A stretch of DNA of 64,000 nt from contig CAKUHB010000003.1 in NCBI GenBank assembly GCA_934655875.1, positions 62,001 through 126,000 of the forward strand, read 5' to 3'. This stretch comes from an uncultured Oscillospiraceae bacterium. GTDB lineage: Bacteria > Bacillota > Clostridia > Oscillospirales > Oscillospiraceae. The notes beneath the pieces were generated by a model. The model ran no database searches and had not been told where the DNA came from. It worked only from the letters and a program-made list of their open reading frames with translations. The position numbers and the translations under genes are program-made. Below are positions 26,831-37,508 of the stretch, piece by piece (within the stretch, counting starts at the first letter, position 1; every line of letters begins with the position of its first letter).

Positions 26831-27182
26831 AGATCTGCTCGGCCCGTGGGGCGAAGCGCTCGCCGCGGACTATCTGCGGAAAAAGGGCTGCCGGATCGAA
26901 GCCATGAACTACCGCACGCGGCTGGGCGAGATCGATATTATCGCCGCGAACCGCCGGTATCTCATCTTCTGCGAGGTCAAGCTCCGCAAAACAGCGGATT
27001 TCGCCGCCGCGCGGGAGTTTGTCGACGCGCGCAAGCAGCAGCGTCTGCGCACCACGGCGCTGGTCTATCTGTCGCAGCACGAGACCACTTTGCAGCCGCG
27101 CTTTGACGTGATCGAGATTTACGCTCCGGACGGCACGGCGACGAAAAAGCCGCAGATCAACCATATGGAGGATGCGTTTTGA
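26820..27182 (+). CDS. yraN: YraN/UPF0102 family nuclease-fold protein
   Basis: 120 residues with the restriction-endonuclease-like core of UPF0102: GEALAADYLRKKG, NYRTRLGEIDIIA (Glu-x-Asp), FCEVKLRK (E-x-K). Homologues are linked to RNase HII genomically, as here, and are suspected to act in DNA transactions; function is not established. Start lies inside rnhB. Confidence 0.88.
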   Translation: MRPRDLLGPWGEALAADYLRKKGCRIEAMNYRTRLGEIDIIAANRRYLIFCEVKLRKTADFAAAREFVDARKQQRLRTTALVYLSQHETTLQPRFDVIEIYAPDGTATKKPQINHMEDAF

Positions 27183-28117
27183 AAAAATACCGCGTATTTG
27201 ACGGCCACTGCGACACGGCCATCGAGCTGTGGCAGCAGGAGCAGAGCCTGCGCAGAAATTCGCTTGCCGTCTCGCTCGAGCGGGCGGAAAAACTGGATGG
27301 CTATGCGCAGTTTTTCGCGTTCTGCACCGCATGGCTCAAGACCAGAATGCCCCATACGGAGCATTTTGCCCGCGCGCTGGATTACTTCACAGAGCAGCTG
27401 CGCGAAAATGAAGACAGGATCACGCTCTGCCGCACCATGCGGGAAGCGGACGCCGCCATGGCGGCGGGCAAGACCGCCGCGTTTCTCGCCATTGAGGGCG
27501 CAGAAGCCGTCCGCGAGGATCCGGGGCTTCTGGAAGCGGCCTATGAAAAGGGCGTGCGGATGGTCTCGCTCGTGTGGAACCTGCCGAACGGCCTTTCCGG
27601 CTCCTGCCAGACCGGCGAGGGGCTGAGCGAAAAGGGAAAGGACTTTTTCCGCCGCGCGCAGCGGCTCGGCATGCTCGTGGACGTGAGCCATGTGTCAGAA
27701 AAAGGCTTCTGGGACATGGCGGAGCTGGCGGAACGGCCGATCGTGGCCAGCCACTCCGATGCCTTTGCCGTCTGCCCGCACCCGCGCAACCTGACGGATG
27801 CGCAGTTCCGCGCGATCTGCGATCTTGGCGGGACGGTGGGGCTGAACCTCTACGGGCCGTTCCTGACACAGGAGAAATCGCCGACGCTGGACGATCTGCG
27901 CCGCCATCTCGATCATTTTCTTACGCTTGGCGGCGAGGGGCATCTCGCCCTCGGCGCGGATCTCGACGGCTGCGATCGCTTGCCGGAGGGCTTCGCGGCG
28001 CTGGATGATTATAATACGCTCGGTGAGTATCTGGAAGCTGCCGGATATGCCGGGGAAACCATACAGAATCTGTTCTGCAATTCTCTACGAAAGGTCGTAA
28101 CCACATGCATTATGTAA
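27179..28117 (+). CDS. Membrane dipeptidase-like (M19) metallopeptidase
   Basis: 312 residues starting on TTG at 27179, which overlaps the yraN stop (TTGA) and follows GGAGG by 7 nt. Renal-dipeptidase family: DGHCDT (zinc ligands His-x-Asp), IEGAEAV (bridging Glu), DVSHVSEKGF and IVASHSDAF (His ligands), NLTDAQFRAI, GADLDGCD. Likely hydrolyses dipeptides, possibly with D-residues. No signal peptide, so cytosolic. Overlaps thrC by 13 bases. Confidence 0.9.
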   Translation: MKKYRVFDGHCDTAIELWQQEQSLRRNSLAVSLERAEKLDGYAQFFAFCTAWLKTRMPHTEHFARALDYFTEQLRENEDRITLCRTMREADAAMAAGKTAAFLAIEGAEAVREDPGLLEAAYEKGVRMVSLVWNLPNGLSGSCQTGEGLSEKGKDFFRRAQRLGMLVDVSHVSEKGFWDMAELAERPIVASHSDAFAVCPHPRNLTDAQFRAICDLGGTVGLNLYGPFLTQEKSPTLDDLRRHLDHFLTLGGEGHLALGADLDGCDRLPEGFAALDDYNTLGEYLEAAGYAGETIQNLFCNSLRKVVTTCIM

Positions 28118-29589
28118 GCACAAGAGACGCTGCGCGCCGTCTGACGGCCAGCGAAGCCATTGTTGAAGGTCTCAGCCGCGACGGCGGCCTGTATCTGCCG
28201 GAGCAGATCCCGCAGATCACCCTCGCACAGATCGAAGCGCTCGCAAAGCTGCCGTACCCGCAGCGCGCGGCGAAGCTCATGAAGCTGTATCTGGACGAAT
28301 TTACCGAAGAAGAGCTGCTCGGCTTTGCCGAAAAGGCCTACGGCCCGGAAAAATTCGATACCCCGGCGGCTGCGCCCGTCGTGAATCCCGAGGAGGGCGT
28401 CTATGTGCAGGAACTTTGGCACGGGCCGACGTGCGCGTTCAAGGATATGGCCCTGCAGATGCTGCCGTATCTGCTGACCGCGTCTTTGCGGAAGACCGGC
28501 GAGGAGAAGACGGTCTGCATTCTCGTCGCGACCTCCGGCGATACCGGCAAGGCCGCGCTCGAGGGCTTCCGCGACGTTGACCGCACAAAGATCCTCGTCT
28601 TCTACCCCGACGGCGGCGTGTCGGACATGCAGAAGCTGCAAATGGTCACGCAGGAGGGCAGCAACGTCGGCGTGTGCGCCGTCCGCGGCAACTTTGACGA
28701 TGCCCAGACCGGCGTCAAGCGCATCTTCTCCGACGAAGCGCTCCGCGAAGAACTGGCCGCGCGCGGCTATTTCCTCTCGTCCGCCAACTCGATCAACTGG
28801 GGCAGAGTCCTGCCGCAGATCGTCTATTACGTCTCGTCCTACTGCGATCTTCTCTCCTCCGGCGCGATCACAGCCGGGCAGAAGATCAACGTCTGCGTGC
28901 CGACCGGCAACTTCGGCAACATTCTGGCGGGCTTCTATGCAAAGAAAATGGGCGTGCCGATCGCGAAGCTGATCTGCGCGTCGAATGAAAATAACGTCCT
29001 GACGGACTTCATCAAAACCGGCACCTATGACCGCAACCGTCCGTTCTACCAGACATCTTCGCCATCCATGGACATTCTGATCTCGTCGAACCTCGAGCGG
29101 CTGCTGCGCCTGCTGTCCGGCTCGGACGAAGCGGTGCGCGGCTACATGAAGAGCCTTTCCGAGACCGGGAAATACACCGTCTCGGAGCCGATCCTCCGGG
29201 CCATTCAGGCTGAGTTCGCCTGCGGCTTCTGCACCGATGCCCAGGGCGCGGAGACGATCGGAAAGCTGTTCCGCGAGAAGCATTACCTCCTCGACACGCA
29301 CACCGCCGTCGCCTATACCGTCCTGAACGCCTACCGCGCCGCAAGCGGCGACCGGACGCCGACCGTGATTGAATCCACGGCCAGCCCCTTTAAGTTCTGC
29401 GCAAGCGTCCTGGACGCACTCGGCGTGACGCAGCACCGACCCGGCACGCAGATCCTTGCCCAGCTGACCGAAGTGACCGGCCGGCCGGCACCCGGCCCGC
29501 TGGCCGCGCTCGCGGGCAAGGCCGTCCGCTTCGACGAGGTCGCGGGCCGCGCCGACATGCGGCAGGTCGTGACGGAGTTTTTGCGCTGA
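28105..29589 (+). CDS. thrC: Threonine synthase
   Basis: 494 residues, of the longer (plant/yeast-like) threonine synthase group. PLP enzyme converting O-phosphohomoserine to threonine. Seen: N-terminal MHYVSTRD-GLSRDGGLYLPE, PLP lysine in HGPTCAFKDMALQ, VATSGDTGKAALEGF, PTGNFGNILAGFYAKKMG (phosphate loop) and SSNLERLL. The stop overlaps the following ATG by one base (TGATG). Confidence 0.95.
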   Translation: MHYVSTRDAARRLTASEAIVEGLSRDGGLYLPEQIPQITLAQIEALAKLPYPQRAAKLMKLYLDEFTEEELLGFAEKAYGPEKFDTPAAAPVVNPEEGVYVQELWHGPTCAFKDMALQMLPYLLTASLRKTGEEKTVCILVATSGDTGKAALEGFRDVDRTKILVFYPDGGVSDMQKLQMVTQEGSNVGVCAVRGNFDDAQTGVKRIFSDEALREELAARGYFLSSANSINWGRVLPQIVYYVSSYCDLLSSGAITAGQKINVCVPTGNFGNILAGFYAKKMGVPIAKLICASNENNVLTDFIKTGTYDRNRPFYQTSSPSMDILISSNLERLLRLLSGSDEAVRGYMKSLSETGKYTVSEPILRAIQAEFACGFCTDAQGAETIGKLFREKHYLLDTHTAVAYTVLNAYRAASGDRTPTVIESTASPFKFCASVLDALGVTQHRPGTQILAQLTEVTGRPAPGPLAALAGKAVRFDEVAGRADMRQVVTEFLR

Positions 29590-30278
29590 TGGCTCTGTAC
29601 GCGATCGGAGATCTGCACCTGTCGCTGGGGCCGGCCGACAAGCCGATGGACGTCTTCGGCGGCCGGTGGGAGGGCTATGTCGACAAGCTCCGCGAAAATC
29701 TGCGCGTGATCGGGCCGGAGGACACAACGGTCCTGCTCGGCGATCTCAGCTGGGCGATGAGTCTTCCCGACGCAAAGGAGGATTTCGCGTTCATAAACGC
29801 CATCCCCGGCCGGAAGATCATCCTGAAGGGCAACCACGACTACTGGTGGACGACGCTGCGCGCCTTTGACCGCTTCTGCGAGGAACATCACTTCCCGGAT
29901 TTTCACGTCCTGCACAACTCCTGCTTTTTCTACGGCGATCTTGCCCTGTGCGGCACGCGCGGATGGTCGTATGACGCACAGAAGGAGGGCGGACACGACG
30001 AGAAGATCTTCCTGCGGGAGCTTGGACGGCTGGAGCGCTCGCTGCAGCTGGCGGGCGACCGGGAAAAATATTGCTTTTTGCACTATCCGCCGCGCTACCG
30101 CGGCTACACGTGCCCGCAGATCCTGGAGCTGTTTGCGCGCTACGGCGTGACACGCTGCTATTACGGCCATCTGCACGCCGAGAGCATCCGGCTGTCGCTC
30201 GAGGACACGTATCAGGGCGTGCAGTACCGGCTGGTTTCAGCGGATTTCGTTGATTTCCGTCCGCAGCGGATCGGATGA
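29589..30278 (+). CDS. Calcineurin-like metallophosphoesterase
   Basis: 229 residues. Metal-binding motifs in order: GDLHL (residues 7-11), GDLSWAM, GNHDYWW, HYPPRY and YYGHLHAE, the complete set for a dinuclear phosphoesterase. No signal peptide. Substrate unknown. Last of the lepB-to-here gene string, coupled to thrC by a 1-base overlap. No clear terminator follows before the tig promoter. Confidence 0.88.
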   Translation: MALYAIGDLHLSLGPADKPMDVFGGRWEGYVDKLRENLRVIGPEDTTVLLGDLSWAMSLPDAKEDFAFINAIPGRKIILKGNHDYWWTTLRAFDRFCEEHHFPDFHVLHNSCFFYGDLALCGTRGWSYDAQKEGGHDEKIFLRELGRLERSLQLAGDREKYCFLHYPPRYRGYTCPQILELFARYGVTRCYYGHLHAESIRLSLEDTYQGVQYRLVSADFVDFRPQRIG

Positions 30279-30330
30279 CCGGAAAGAATTTGAATTTTTT
30301 CTGAATTTGCATAAAAACCTGAAAAAACAG

Positions 30331-30359
30331 TGGATTTCTTGACAAGAGTTTGTTAGAAT
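30331..30359 (+). promoter_or_regulatory. Candidate extended -10 promoter of tig
   Basis: TGT-TAGAAT (30351-30359) with a weak TGGATT (30331-30336) 17 bp upstream. A perfect TTGACA at 30339 has no -10 at workable spacing. The 5' leader contains the palindrome GGCCATTTGGCC-like 30392-30403. Confidence 0.45.
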
Positions 30360-30427
30360 AGAACGGATTCAAATGAGAATGGTGAATTACGGCCATTTGG
30401 CCGCACCGCATAGGAGGAAAAACCACA

Positions 30428-31792
30428 ATGAACGTTAAAAACGTAGAGAAAGAAAACGGCTCCGCGAAGGTCACAGTCGAGATTGCCAAGGACGAGTTCC
30501 AGTCCGCTCTGGACAAGGCGTATGCCAAGATCCGCAAGGACATCATGATCCCCGGCTTCCGCAAGGGCAAGGCTCCGCGCAAGTTCGTCGAGCGGATGTA
30601 CGGCTCGCAGGTGTTCTATGAAGACGCCGTCAACGAGATCTTCCCCGAGATTTATAAGGAGGCCATCACCGACCAGCAGATCAAGGCTGTCGGCCAGCCC
30701 TCCATTACCGATATGCAGACCCCCGAGGACGGCAGCGTCGTTCTGACCGTCTCCACGGAGCTGTACCCCGAGGTCACCCTCGGCGAGTACAAGGGCATCG
30801 AAGTCCCCAAGGAGACCGTCTCCATCTCCAAGGCCGAGGTCGACGCAGAGCTGGGCCGCATGCAGGACCGCAACGCCCGCATCGAGACCGTTGACCGCGA
30901 AGCGAAGACCGGCGACACCGTCGTTCTGGACTTTGACGGCTATGTCGACGGCAAGCCCTTCCAGGGCGGCAAGGCCGAGGGCTATACCCTGACGCTCGGC
31001 TCCGGCGCGTTCATCCCCGGCTTCGAGGATCAGCTGGTCGGTCTCAAGGCCGGCGAAGAGAAGGACGTCGAGGTCACCTTCCCCGAGAACTACACCAAGG
31101 AGCTGGCCGGCAAGGCCGCGACCTTCAAGTGCAAGATCCACGAGGTCAAGGAGACCATCAAGCCCGAGTTGGACGATGAGTTCGCCAAGGACGTCTCCGA
31201 ATACGACACGCTGGCTGCCCTCAAGAAGAGCATCAAGGCCGATCTTGCCAAGAAGCGTCAGGAGACGGTCGACCGCGACTTCGAAAACGAAGCTGTCGTC
31301 ATGGCCGGCAACAACATGACCTGCAGCATCCCCGCCTGCATGATCGACGAGCAGGTCGACAAGCACCTCGAGCAGTTTGCCTATCAGCTGCAGTCTCAGG
31401 GCATGAAGATGGAAGACTACATGAAGATGATCGGCGGCGACATCAAGGGCATGCGTGACTCCATGCGCCCGATGGCCGAGCAGACCGTCCGCAGCAACAT
31501 CCTTCTGAGCGAGATCGTCAACCAGGAGAACATCGAGGTCTCCGACGAGGAAGTCGAAGAAGAGCTGAAGAAGATGGCCGAGCAGTACAAGATGGAGCTC
31601 GACAAGATCAAGGAAATGGTCGATCTCGACGCTGTCAAGTCCGACCTCAAGGGCCGCAAGGCTGTCAAGCTGATCGTCGACAACGCAAAGCCCGTCGAAA
31701 AGGAAAAGGAAAAGAAGACGGCCAAGAAGGCTGCCAAGAAGGAAGAAGCCGAGGAAGCTCCCGCAGAAGAAGCGCCCAAGACTGAGGAATAA
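30428..31792 (+). CDS. tig: Trigger factor (peptidyl-prolyl isomerase chaperone)
   Basis: 454 residues. N-terminal ribosome-binding domain with the signature PGFRKGKAPRKFVERMYG (about 38-55), FKBP-type PPIase domain (GDTVVLDFDGYVDGKPFQGG, residues ~155-240), helical C-terminal chaperone domain, and a Lys/Glu-rich tail (EKEKEKKTAKKAAKKEEAEE) longer than in many homologues. Binds nascent chains at the ribosomal exit. Heads a protein quality-control cluster with clpP, clpX and lon. Confidence 0.95.
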   Translation: MNVKNVEKENGSAKVTVEIAKDEFQSALDKAYAKIRKDIMIPGFRKGKAPRKFVERMYGSQVFYEDAVNEIFPEIYKEAITDQQIKAVGQPSITDMQTPEDGSVVLTVSTELYPEVTLGEYKGIEVPKETVSISKAEVDAELGRMQDRNARIETVDREAKTGDTVVLDFDGYVDGKPFQGGKAEGYTLTLGSGAFIPGFEDQLVGLKAGEEKDVEVTFPENYTKELAGKAATFKCKIHEVKETIKPELDDEFAKDVSEYDTLAALKKSIKADLAKKRQETVDRDFENEAVVMAGNNMTCSIPACMIDEQVDKHLEQFAYQLQSQGMKMEDYMKMIGGDIKGMRDSMRPMAEQTVRSNILLSEIVNQENIEVSDEEVEEELKKMAEQYKMELDKIKEMVDLDAVKSDLKGRKAVKLIVDNAKPVEKEKEKKTAKKAAKKEEAEEAPAEEAPKTEE

Positions 31793-31858
31793 TTCTCCAA
31801 CCGGCTGGGTAGAATCCTACAGCCAACCTGACATCCGTCTGAAAGGAGAATCCCAATT

Positions 31859-32443
31859 ATGAGTTTAGTTCCGTATGTTGTCGAGCAGACGAGCCGCGGT
31901 GAGCGGTCGTACGACATTTTCTCCCGCCTGCTCAATGACCGTATCATTATCCTGTCTGAAGAAGTCAACAGCACCACAGCCAGCCTGATTGTTGCGCAGA
32001 TGCTGTATCTTGAAGCGCAGGATCCCGACAAGGATATCCAGTTCTACATCAACTCCCCCGGCGGCAGCGTGACCGACGGCATGGCGATCTATGATACGAT
32101 GCAGTTCATCAAGTGCGACGTGTCCACCATCTGCGTGGGCATGGCCGCCTCGATGGGCGCGTTCCTGCTGTCCTCCGGCACGAAGGGCAAGCGGCTCGCG
32201 CTGCCCAACGCGGAGATCATGATCCACCAGCCCTCCGGCGGCACGCAGGGCCAGGCGACCGACATGCAGATCCAGGTCGAGCGTATGCTGAAGATCAAGC
32301 AGCGCCTGAATGAGATCCTGGCCGCCAACACCGGAAAGCCGATCGATATTATCAAGGTCGACACCGAGCGCGACAATTTCATGACCGCCGAGGAAGCGCA
32401 GGCCTACGGCCTTGTCGATAAGGTCATCTACAAAAGACAATAA
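31859..32443 (+). CDS. clpP: ATP-dependent Clp protease proteolytic subunit
   Basis: 194 residues, standard length. Catalytic Ser in GMAASMGAFLLSSG, His in IMIHQPSGG, and Asp in KVDTERDNFM. N-terminal SLVPYVVEQTSRGERSYDIFSRLL is the axial-loop region. Assembles as a tetradecamer with ClpX. Follows tig by 66 nt containing a weak hairpin; GAAAGGAGA ribosome binding site. Confidence 0.96.
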   Translation: MSLVPYVVEQTSRGERSYDIFSRLLNDRIIILSEEVNSTTASLIVAQMLYLEAQDPDKDIQFYINSPGGSVTDGMAIYDTMQFIKCDVSTICVGMAASMGAFLLSSGTKGKRLALPNAEIMIHQPSGGTQGQATDMQIQVERMLKIKQRLNEILAANTGKPIDIIKVDTERDNFMTAEEAQAYGLVDKVIYKRQ

Positions 32444-32470
32444 TCCCAATCCCGAAAGGAGGAGTCCGCT

Positions 32471-33736
<1,266 letters not shown>

Positions 33737-33746
33737 CAAACAACAC

Positions 33747-33784
33747 CAGGAAGGGAGCGCACGCTCCCTTCCTGCGTATTTTTA
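33747..33784 (+). terminator. Intrinsic terminator between clpX and lon
   Basis: 13-bp perfect stem 33747-33759/33762-33774 followed by CGTATTTTTATT. Confidence 0.85.
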
Positions 33785-33809
33785 TTCTCCACGAAAGGAG
33801 ACAAGCCTT

Positions 33810-36227
33810 ATGAGTGACTATAAACCCCTGACCTGCCTGCCGGTGCTCGCGCTGCGCGGGCTGGTCGTGTTCCCGGGCTGCGTGACGCACTTTGACGTCG
33901 GCCGGAGCAAATCCGCCCGCGCCGTGGAGGAAGCCATGCGCGCCGACCAGATGATCTTCCTCGTCGCCCAGCGCGACGTGCAGTGCGACAAGCCGAAAAA
34001 AGCCGACCTCTATTCCATCGGCACCGTCGCCTATGTCCGTCAGGTGCTGCGCCTGCCGGGCGACAACATGCGCATTCTCGTCGAGGGCAAATACCGCGCG
34101 CAGCTGACCGACCTCATCCATTCCGAGCCGTATTTCTTCGCCCGCGCGATGGAGCTGGACGAGCCGGGCTACAACGCGGCGCTGCCGCGCACGCAGGCAC
34201 TGGTGCGGCAGGCGCACCAGCTGTTTGAGCAGTTCATCGATCTTGCCGTCAAATCCGGGCAGGAAAATCTGCTGCAAGGCTCCGCGTCGGACGACGCGGG
34301 CGAGCTTGCCGATTTCATCGCCCAGAACGCGACGTTCGGCTATGAACAGAAGCAGAAGATCCTCGAAACGCTCCCGCCGGTGCAGCGTTTGTCCCTGTGC
34401 GTGCACGCCATGGCCAAGGAGCTGGAGATTCTGCGTCTGGAGAGCGAGATCAACGATCAGGTGCAGCAGAACGTCAACCAGAACCAGCGCGACTATTACC
34501 TGCGCGAGCAGATGCACGTGATCCGCGAGGAGCTGGGCGAGGACGACGACTCCGACGCCGACAGCTACCGCGAGAAAATTCTGGCGCTGAAGCTGCCCGA
34601 GGATACCGAGGAAAAGCTCCTGCGCGAGGTCTCGCGCTTCGCGCGCCAGCAGCCCGGCTCCGCCGAAGCGGCCGTTCTGCGCAACTATCTCGACACCATT
34701 CTTGAGCTACCGTGGAACAAAGAGACCAAAGAGCGTCTGGACGTCCGCGCTGCCGCGAAGATCCTCGACGAGGATCATTTCGGCCTTGAGACCGTCAAAA
34801 AGCGCATTCTCGAGACGCTGGCCGTGCGCCAGCTGGCGCCGGAGCTTCCGGGGCAGATCCTGTGTCTGGTCGGCCCTCCGGGCGTCGGCAAGACCTCGGT
34901 CGCGATCTCGATCGCGCGCGCGCTTAACCGCAAGCTCGCGCGGCTTTCGCTCGGCGGCGTGCGCGATGAAGCGGAGATCCGCGGCCACCGCAAGACCTAT
35001 ATCGGCGCTATGCCCGGCCGCATCATGACGGCGCTCATGCAGGCCAAGAGCAAGAATGCCCTCCTGCTGCTCGACGAGATCGACAAGCTCGGCAGCGACT
35101 ATAAGGGCGACCCCTCGTCGGCCCTGCTGGAGGTGCTGGATTCCGCACAAAATTCCAGCTTCCGCGACCACTATATCGAGGTGCCGTTCGACCTCTCCCA
35201 CTGCATGTTCATCACGACGGCCAACACGACGGACACCATCCCGCGGGCGCTGCTCGACCGGATGGAGGTCATCGAGCTTGGCTCGTATACCGACGAGGAG
35301 AAGCTCCAGATCGCCAAGCGCCACCTGCTGCCCAAGCAGCTGGCCAAGCACGGCCTGAAGCGCACGCAGGTGCGCGTCTCCGACGATGCGATCCGCGAGA
35401 TCATCTCCGGCTACACGCGCGAATCCGGCGTCCGGAATCTCGAACGCCAGATGGCAGCCCTCTGCCGCAAGTGCGCGATGCGCTTCGTCTCGCCGGAGCC
35501 GCCCAAGCGGATCACCGTCACCGGCGGCAATCTTGAGGACTTCCTCGGCGTGCGCAAATACCTGCCGGAAGCCGCGGTCACGGCCGATCAGGTCGGTCTT
35601 GTGACCGGCCTTGCATGGACGGCTGTCGGCGGCACGACGCTCGAGGTCGAGGTCAACGTCGTCGACGGCACCGGCAAGCTGGAGCTGACCGGTAATCTCG
35701 GCGACGTGATGAAGGAATCCGCCTTCGCGGCCATGAGCTATATCCGCTCGCGCACGAAGGAGCTGGGGCTGGCCCCGGACTTCTACAAGACGAAGGATAT
35801 CCACGTCCACTTCCCGGAGGGCGCCGTCCCCAAGGACGGGCCGTCCGCCGGCATCACGATCTGCACGGCGATCGTCTCGGCCCTGACCGGCCGCGCGGTG
35901 CGCCGCGACGTGGCAATGACGGGCGAAATCTCCATCCGCGGCCGCGTGCTGCCGATCGGCGGACTGAAGGAAAAGACGATGGCCGCACTGCGCCACGGCA
36001 TGCACACGGTCATCATCCCGGCAGAAAACGAAAAGGATCTGGAAGAGATCGACCAGACCGTGCGGCAGGCGCTGCAATTCATCACGGTCTCCAGCACGGA
36101 TCGCGTGCTTGAAGCGGCGCTCGTCCCGGCGACGGCGGTCGACGCAGAGCCTGCGGCTGCGGCCGGCACGGACGTTTTGTCCATGCCCGCGCCGAAGACC
36201 CGCCGCAAGCCCGGCATCCGCCAGTGA
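33810..36227 (+). CDS. lon: ATP-dependent protease La (Lon)
   Basis: 805 residues. LON N-terminal domain (LPVLALRGLVVFPG), coiled helical middle, AAA+ module with GPPGVGKTS and ALLLLDEIDKL, and the C-terminal protease domain with catalytic Ser in PKDGPSAGIT and Lys in GGLKEKTMAA. GAAAGGAGACAAGCC precedes the ATG. A low-complexity tail (about 770-805) is unusual but harmless. Engages misfolded proteins; heat or stress control is not visible in sequence (no CIRCE-like dyad found). Confidence 0.96.
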   Translation: MSDYKPLTCLPVLALRGLVVFPGCVTHFDVGRSKSARAVEEAMRADQMIFLVAQRDVQCDKPKKADLYSIGTVAYVRQVLRLPGDNMRILVEGKYRAQLTDLIHSEPYFFARAMELDEPGYNAALPRTQALVRQAHQLFEQFIDLAVKSGQENLLQGSASDDAGELADFIAQNATFGYEQKQKILETLPPVQRLSLCVHAMAKELEILRLESEINDQVQQNVNQNQRDYYLREQMHVIREELGEDDDSDADSYREKILALKLPEDTEEKLLREVSRFARQQPGSAEAAVLRNYLDTILELPWNKETKERLDVRAAAKILDEDHFGLETVKKRILETLAVRQLAPELPGQILCLVGPPGVGKTSVAISIARALNRKLARLSLGGVRDEAEIRGHRKTYIGAMPGRIMTALMQAKSKNALLLLDEIDKLGSDYKGDPSSALLEVLDSAQNSSFRDHYIEVPFDLSHCMFITTANTTDTIPRALLDRMEVIELGSYTDEEKLQIAKRHLLPKQLAKHGLKRTQVRVSDDAIREIISGYTRESGVRNLERQMAALCRKCAMRFVSPEPPKRITVTGGNLEDFLGVRKYLPEAAVTADQVGLVTGLAWTAVGGTTLEVEVNVVDGTGKLELTGNLGDVMKESAFAAMSYIRSRTKELGLAPDFYKTKDIHVHFPEGAVPKDGPSAGITICTAIVSALTGRAVRRDVAMTGEISIRGRVLPIGGLKEKTMAALRHGMHTVIIPAENEKDLEEIDQTVRQALQFITVSSTDRVLEAALVPATAVDAEPAAAAGTDVLSMPAPKTRRKPGIRQ

Positions 36228-36236
36228 GGGCCTGCC

Positions 36237-36824
36237 ATGAATCTGCACAACGCGGAATTTGTCCGCTCCGTGACCGCCGTGGCCGACTGCCCGAAGGATC
36301 ACCTGCCGCAGATCGCCTTTGCAGGCAAGTCCAACGTCGGCAAATCCTCGGTCATCAATAAGCTTCTGCTCCGCAAAAATTTTGCCCGTGTCGGCGAAGC
36401 GCCCGGCAAGACCACGCATATCAACTTTTTCCGCATCGACGACGCCATGTATCTCGTCGACCTGCCGGGCTATGGCTATGCCAAGGTGCCGCAGAAGGAA
36501 AAAGAGCGCTGGGGAAGGCTGATGGAAGCGTATTTTGCCGCGCCGGACACGCTGACCTTCGGCGTGATGCTCGTCGACGCGCGCCACGCGCCGACGGCCA
36601 ACGACGTCGTCATGGCCAATTACTTTTTGCAGTCCGGCAGGCCCTTTGTCGTGGTGGCCAACAAGCTGGACAAGCTCAAAAAGAGCGAAATTGAGCCGAA
36701 TCTTTCCTGCATCCGCCAGACGCTCTCGCTCCCGGATACCGTCGCCCTGATCCCGTTCTCCGCGGAAAAGGGCACCGGCCGCGAAGAGCTTCTGTACGTC
36801 ATCCTACAGGCCGCAGGCGCATAA
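36237..36824 (+). CDS. engB: Ribosome biogenesis GTP-binding protein YsxC/EngB
   Basis: 195 residues. G1 AGKSNVGKSS, G2 KTTHIN, G3 VDLPGYG, G4 NKLDK, G5 PFSAEKG. Essential GTPase in 50S maturation; lon-engB adjacency (9-nt gap) is typical of Firmicutes. Starts with MNLHNAEFVRS, the usual family N-terminus. Confidence 0.95.
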   Translation: MNLHNAEFVRSVTAVADCPKDHLPQIAFAGKSNVGKSSVINKLLLRKNFARVGEAPGKTTHINFFRIDDAMYLVDLPGYGYAKVPQKEKERWGRLMEAYFAAPDTLTFGVMLVDARHAPTANDVVMANYFLQSGRPFVVVANKLDKLKKSEIEPNLSCIRQTLSLPDTVALIPFSAEKGTGREELLYVILQAAGA

Positions 36825-36882
36825 AATCCGGGGCTGTCTCTTCGTGGGACAGCCCCCATTGCGTTTGTCGGGAACATCTGGA

Positions 36883-36920
36883 GCAGGCGCTTCTTTTGCG
36901 GAGCGCCTGCATTTGTTTTT
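36883..36920 (+). terminator. Intrinsic terminator after engB
   Basis: 9-bp stem 36883-36891/36902-36910 followed by ATTTGTTTTT. A GGGGCTGTC hairpin at 36829-36855 without T-run precedes it. Confidence 0.75.
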
Positions 36921-36921
36921 C

Positions 36922-36950
36922 TTGCAAAGCGACTTCGCCCGTGATACCAT
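36922..36950 (+). promoter_or_regulatory. Promoter of nrdG
   Basis: TTGCAA (36922-36927), 17-bp spacer, TACCAT (36945-36950). Confidence 0.6.
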
Positions 36951-36971
36951 AAAGAAAAAGGGGGCTCCGCC

Positions 36972-37499
36972 ATGAATTACGCGACGATCAAATCCTGCGA
37001 CATTGCCAACGGCCCCGGTGTGCGCGTGAGTCTGTTCGTCTCCGGCTGCCGGCACCACTGCAAGGACTGCTTCAACCCAGAAACGTGGGATTTTGCCTAT
37101 GGCAAGCCGTTTGACGACGCGGTCATGGAGCAGATCCTCGCCCTGCTGGCGCCCGGCTATATCCGCGGCATCACATATCTCGGCGGCGAGCCGTTCGAGC
37201 CGGAGAATCAGCCGGCCCTGCTGGAGCTTTCCCGCAGGATCAAGGCGAAATATCCCGAAAAATCCATCTGGTCCTTCACCGGATATCTGTTTGACCGGGA
37301 TATTCTGGCAAAAAAGCTCGGCCCGTGGGAGATCACGCAGGAGCTTTTGTCGTATCTCGACGTGCTGGTCGACGGGCCGTTCATCGCCGCGCAGAAGAAC
37401 CTGAGTCTGCGCTTCCGCGGCTCGTCCAACCAGCGGCTCATCGACGTCCCCGCAAGTCTCAAATCAGGCCAGATCGTCCTCTGGGACGAACGGCAATAG
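36972..37499 (+). CDS. nrdG: Anaerobic ribonucleotide reductase activating protein
   Basis: 175 residues. Radical-SAM activase that installs the glycyl radical on NrdD. Cluster motif CRHHCKDC (CxxxCxxC, residues ~26-33) preceded by NGPGVRVSLFVSGC, plus YLGGEPFEP. The partner nrdD is not adjacent. Downstream dut (9 nt) completes a small dNTP-supply pair. Confidence 0.93.
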   Translation: MNYATIKSCDIANGPGVRVSLFVSGCRHHCKDCFNPETWDFAYGKPFDDAVMEQILALLAPGYIRGITYLGGEPFEPENQPALLELSRRIKAKYPEKSIWSFTGYLFDRDILAKKLGPWEITQELLSYLDVLVDGPFIAAQKNLSLRFRGSSNQRLIDVPASLKSGQIVLWDERQ

Positions 37500-37508
37500 G
37501 AGGAAGCC

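Noticed and set aside
30339..30367. TTGACA upstream of tig as the -35 element
   Set aside because: No -10-like hexamer at 16-18 bp; the extended -10 TGTTAGAAT fits a different, weaker -35.
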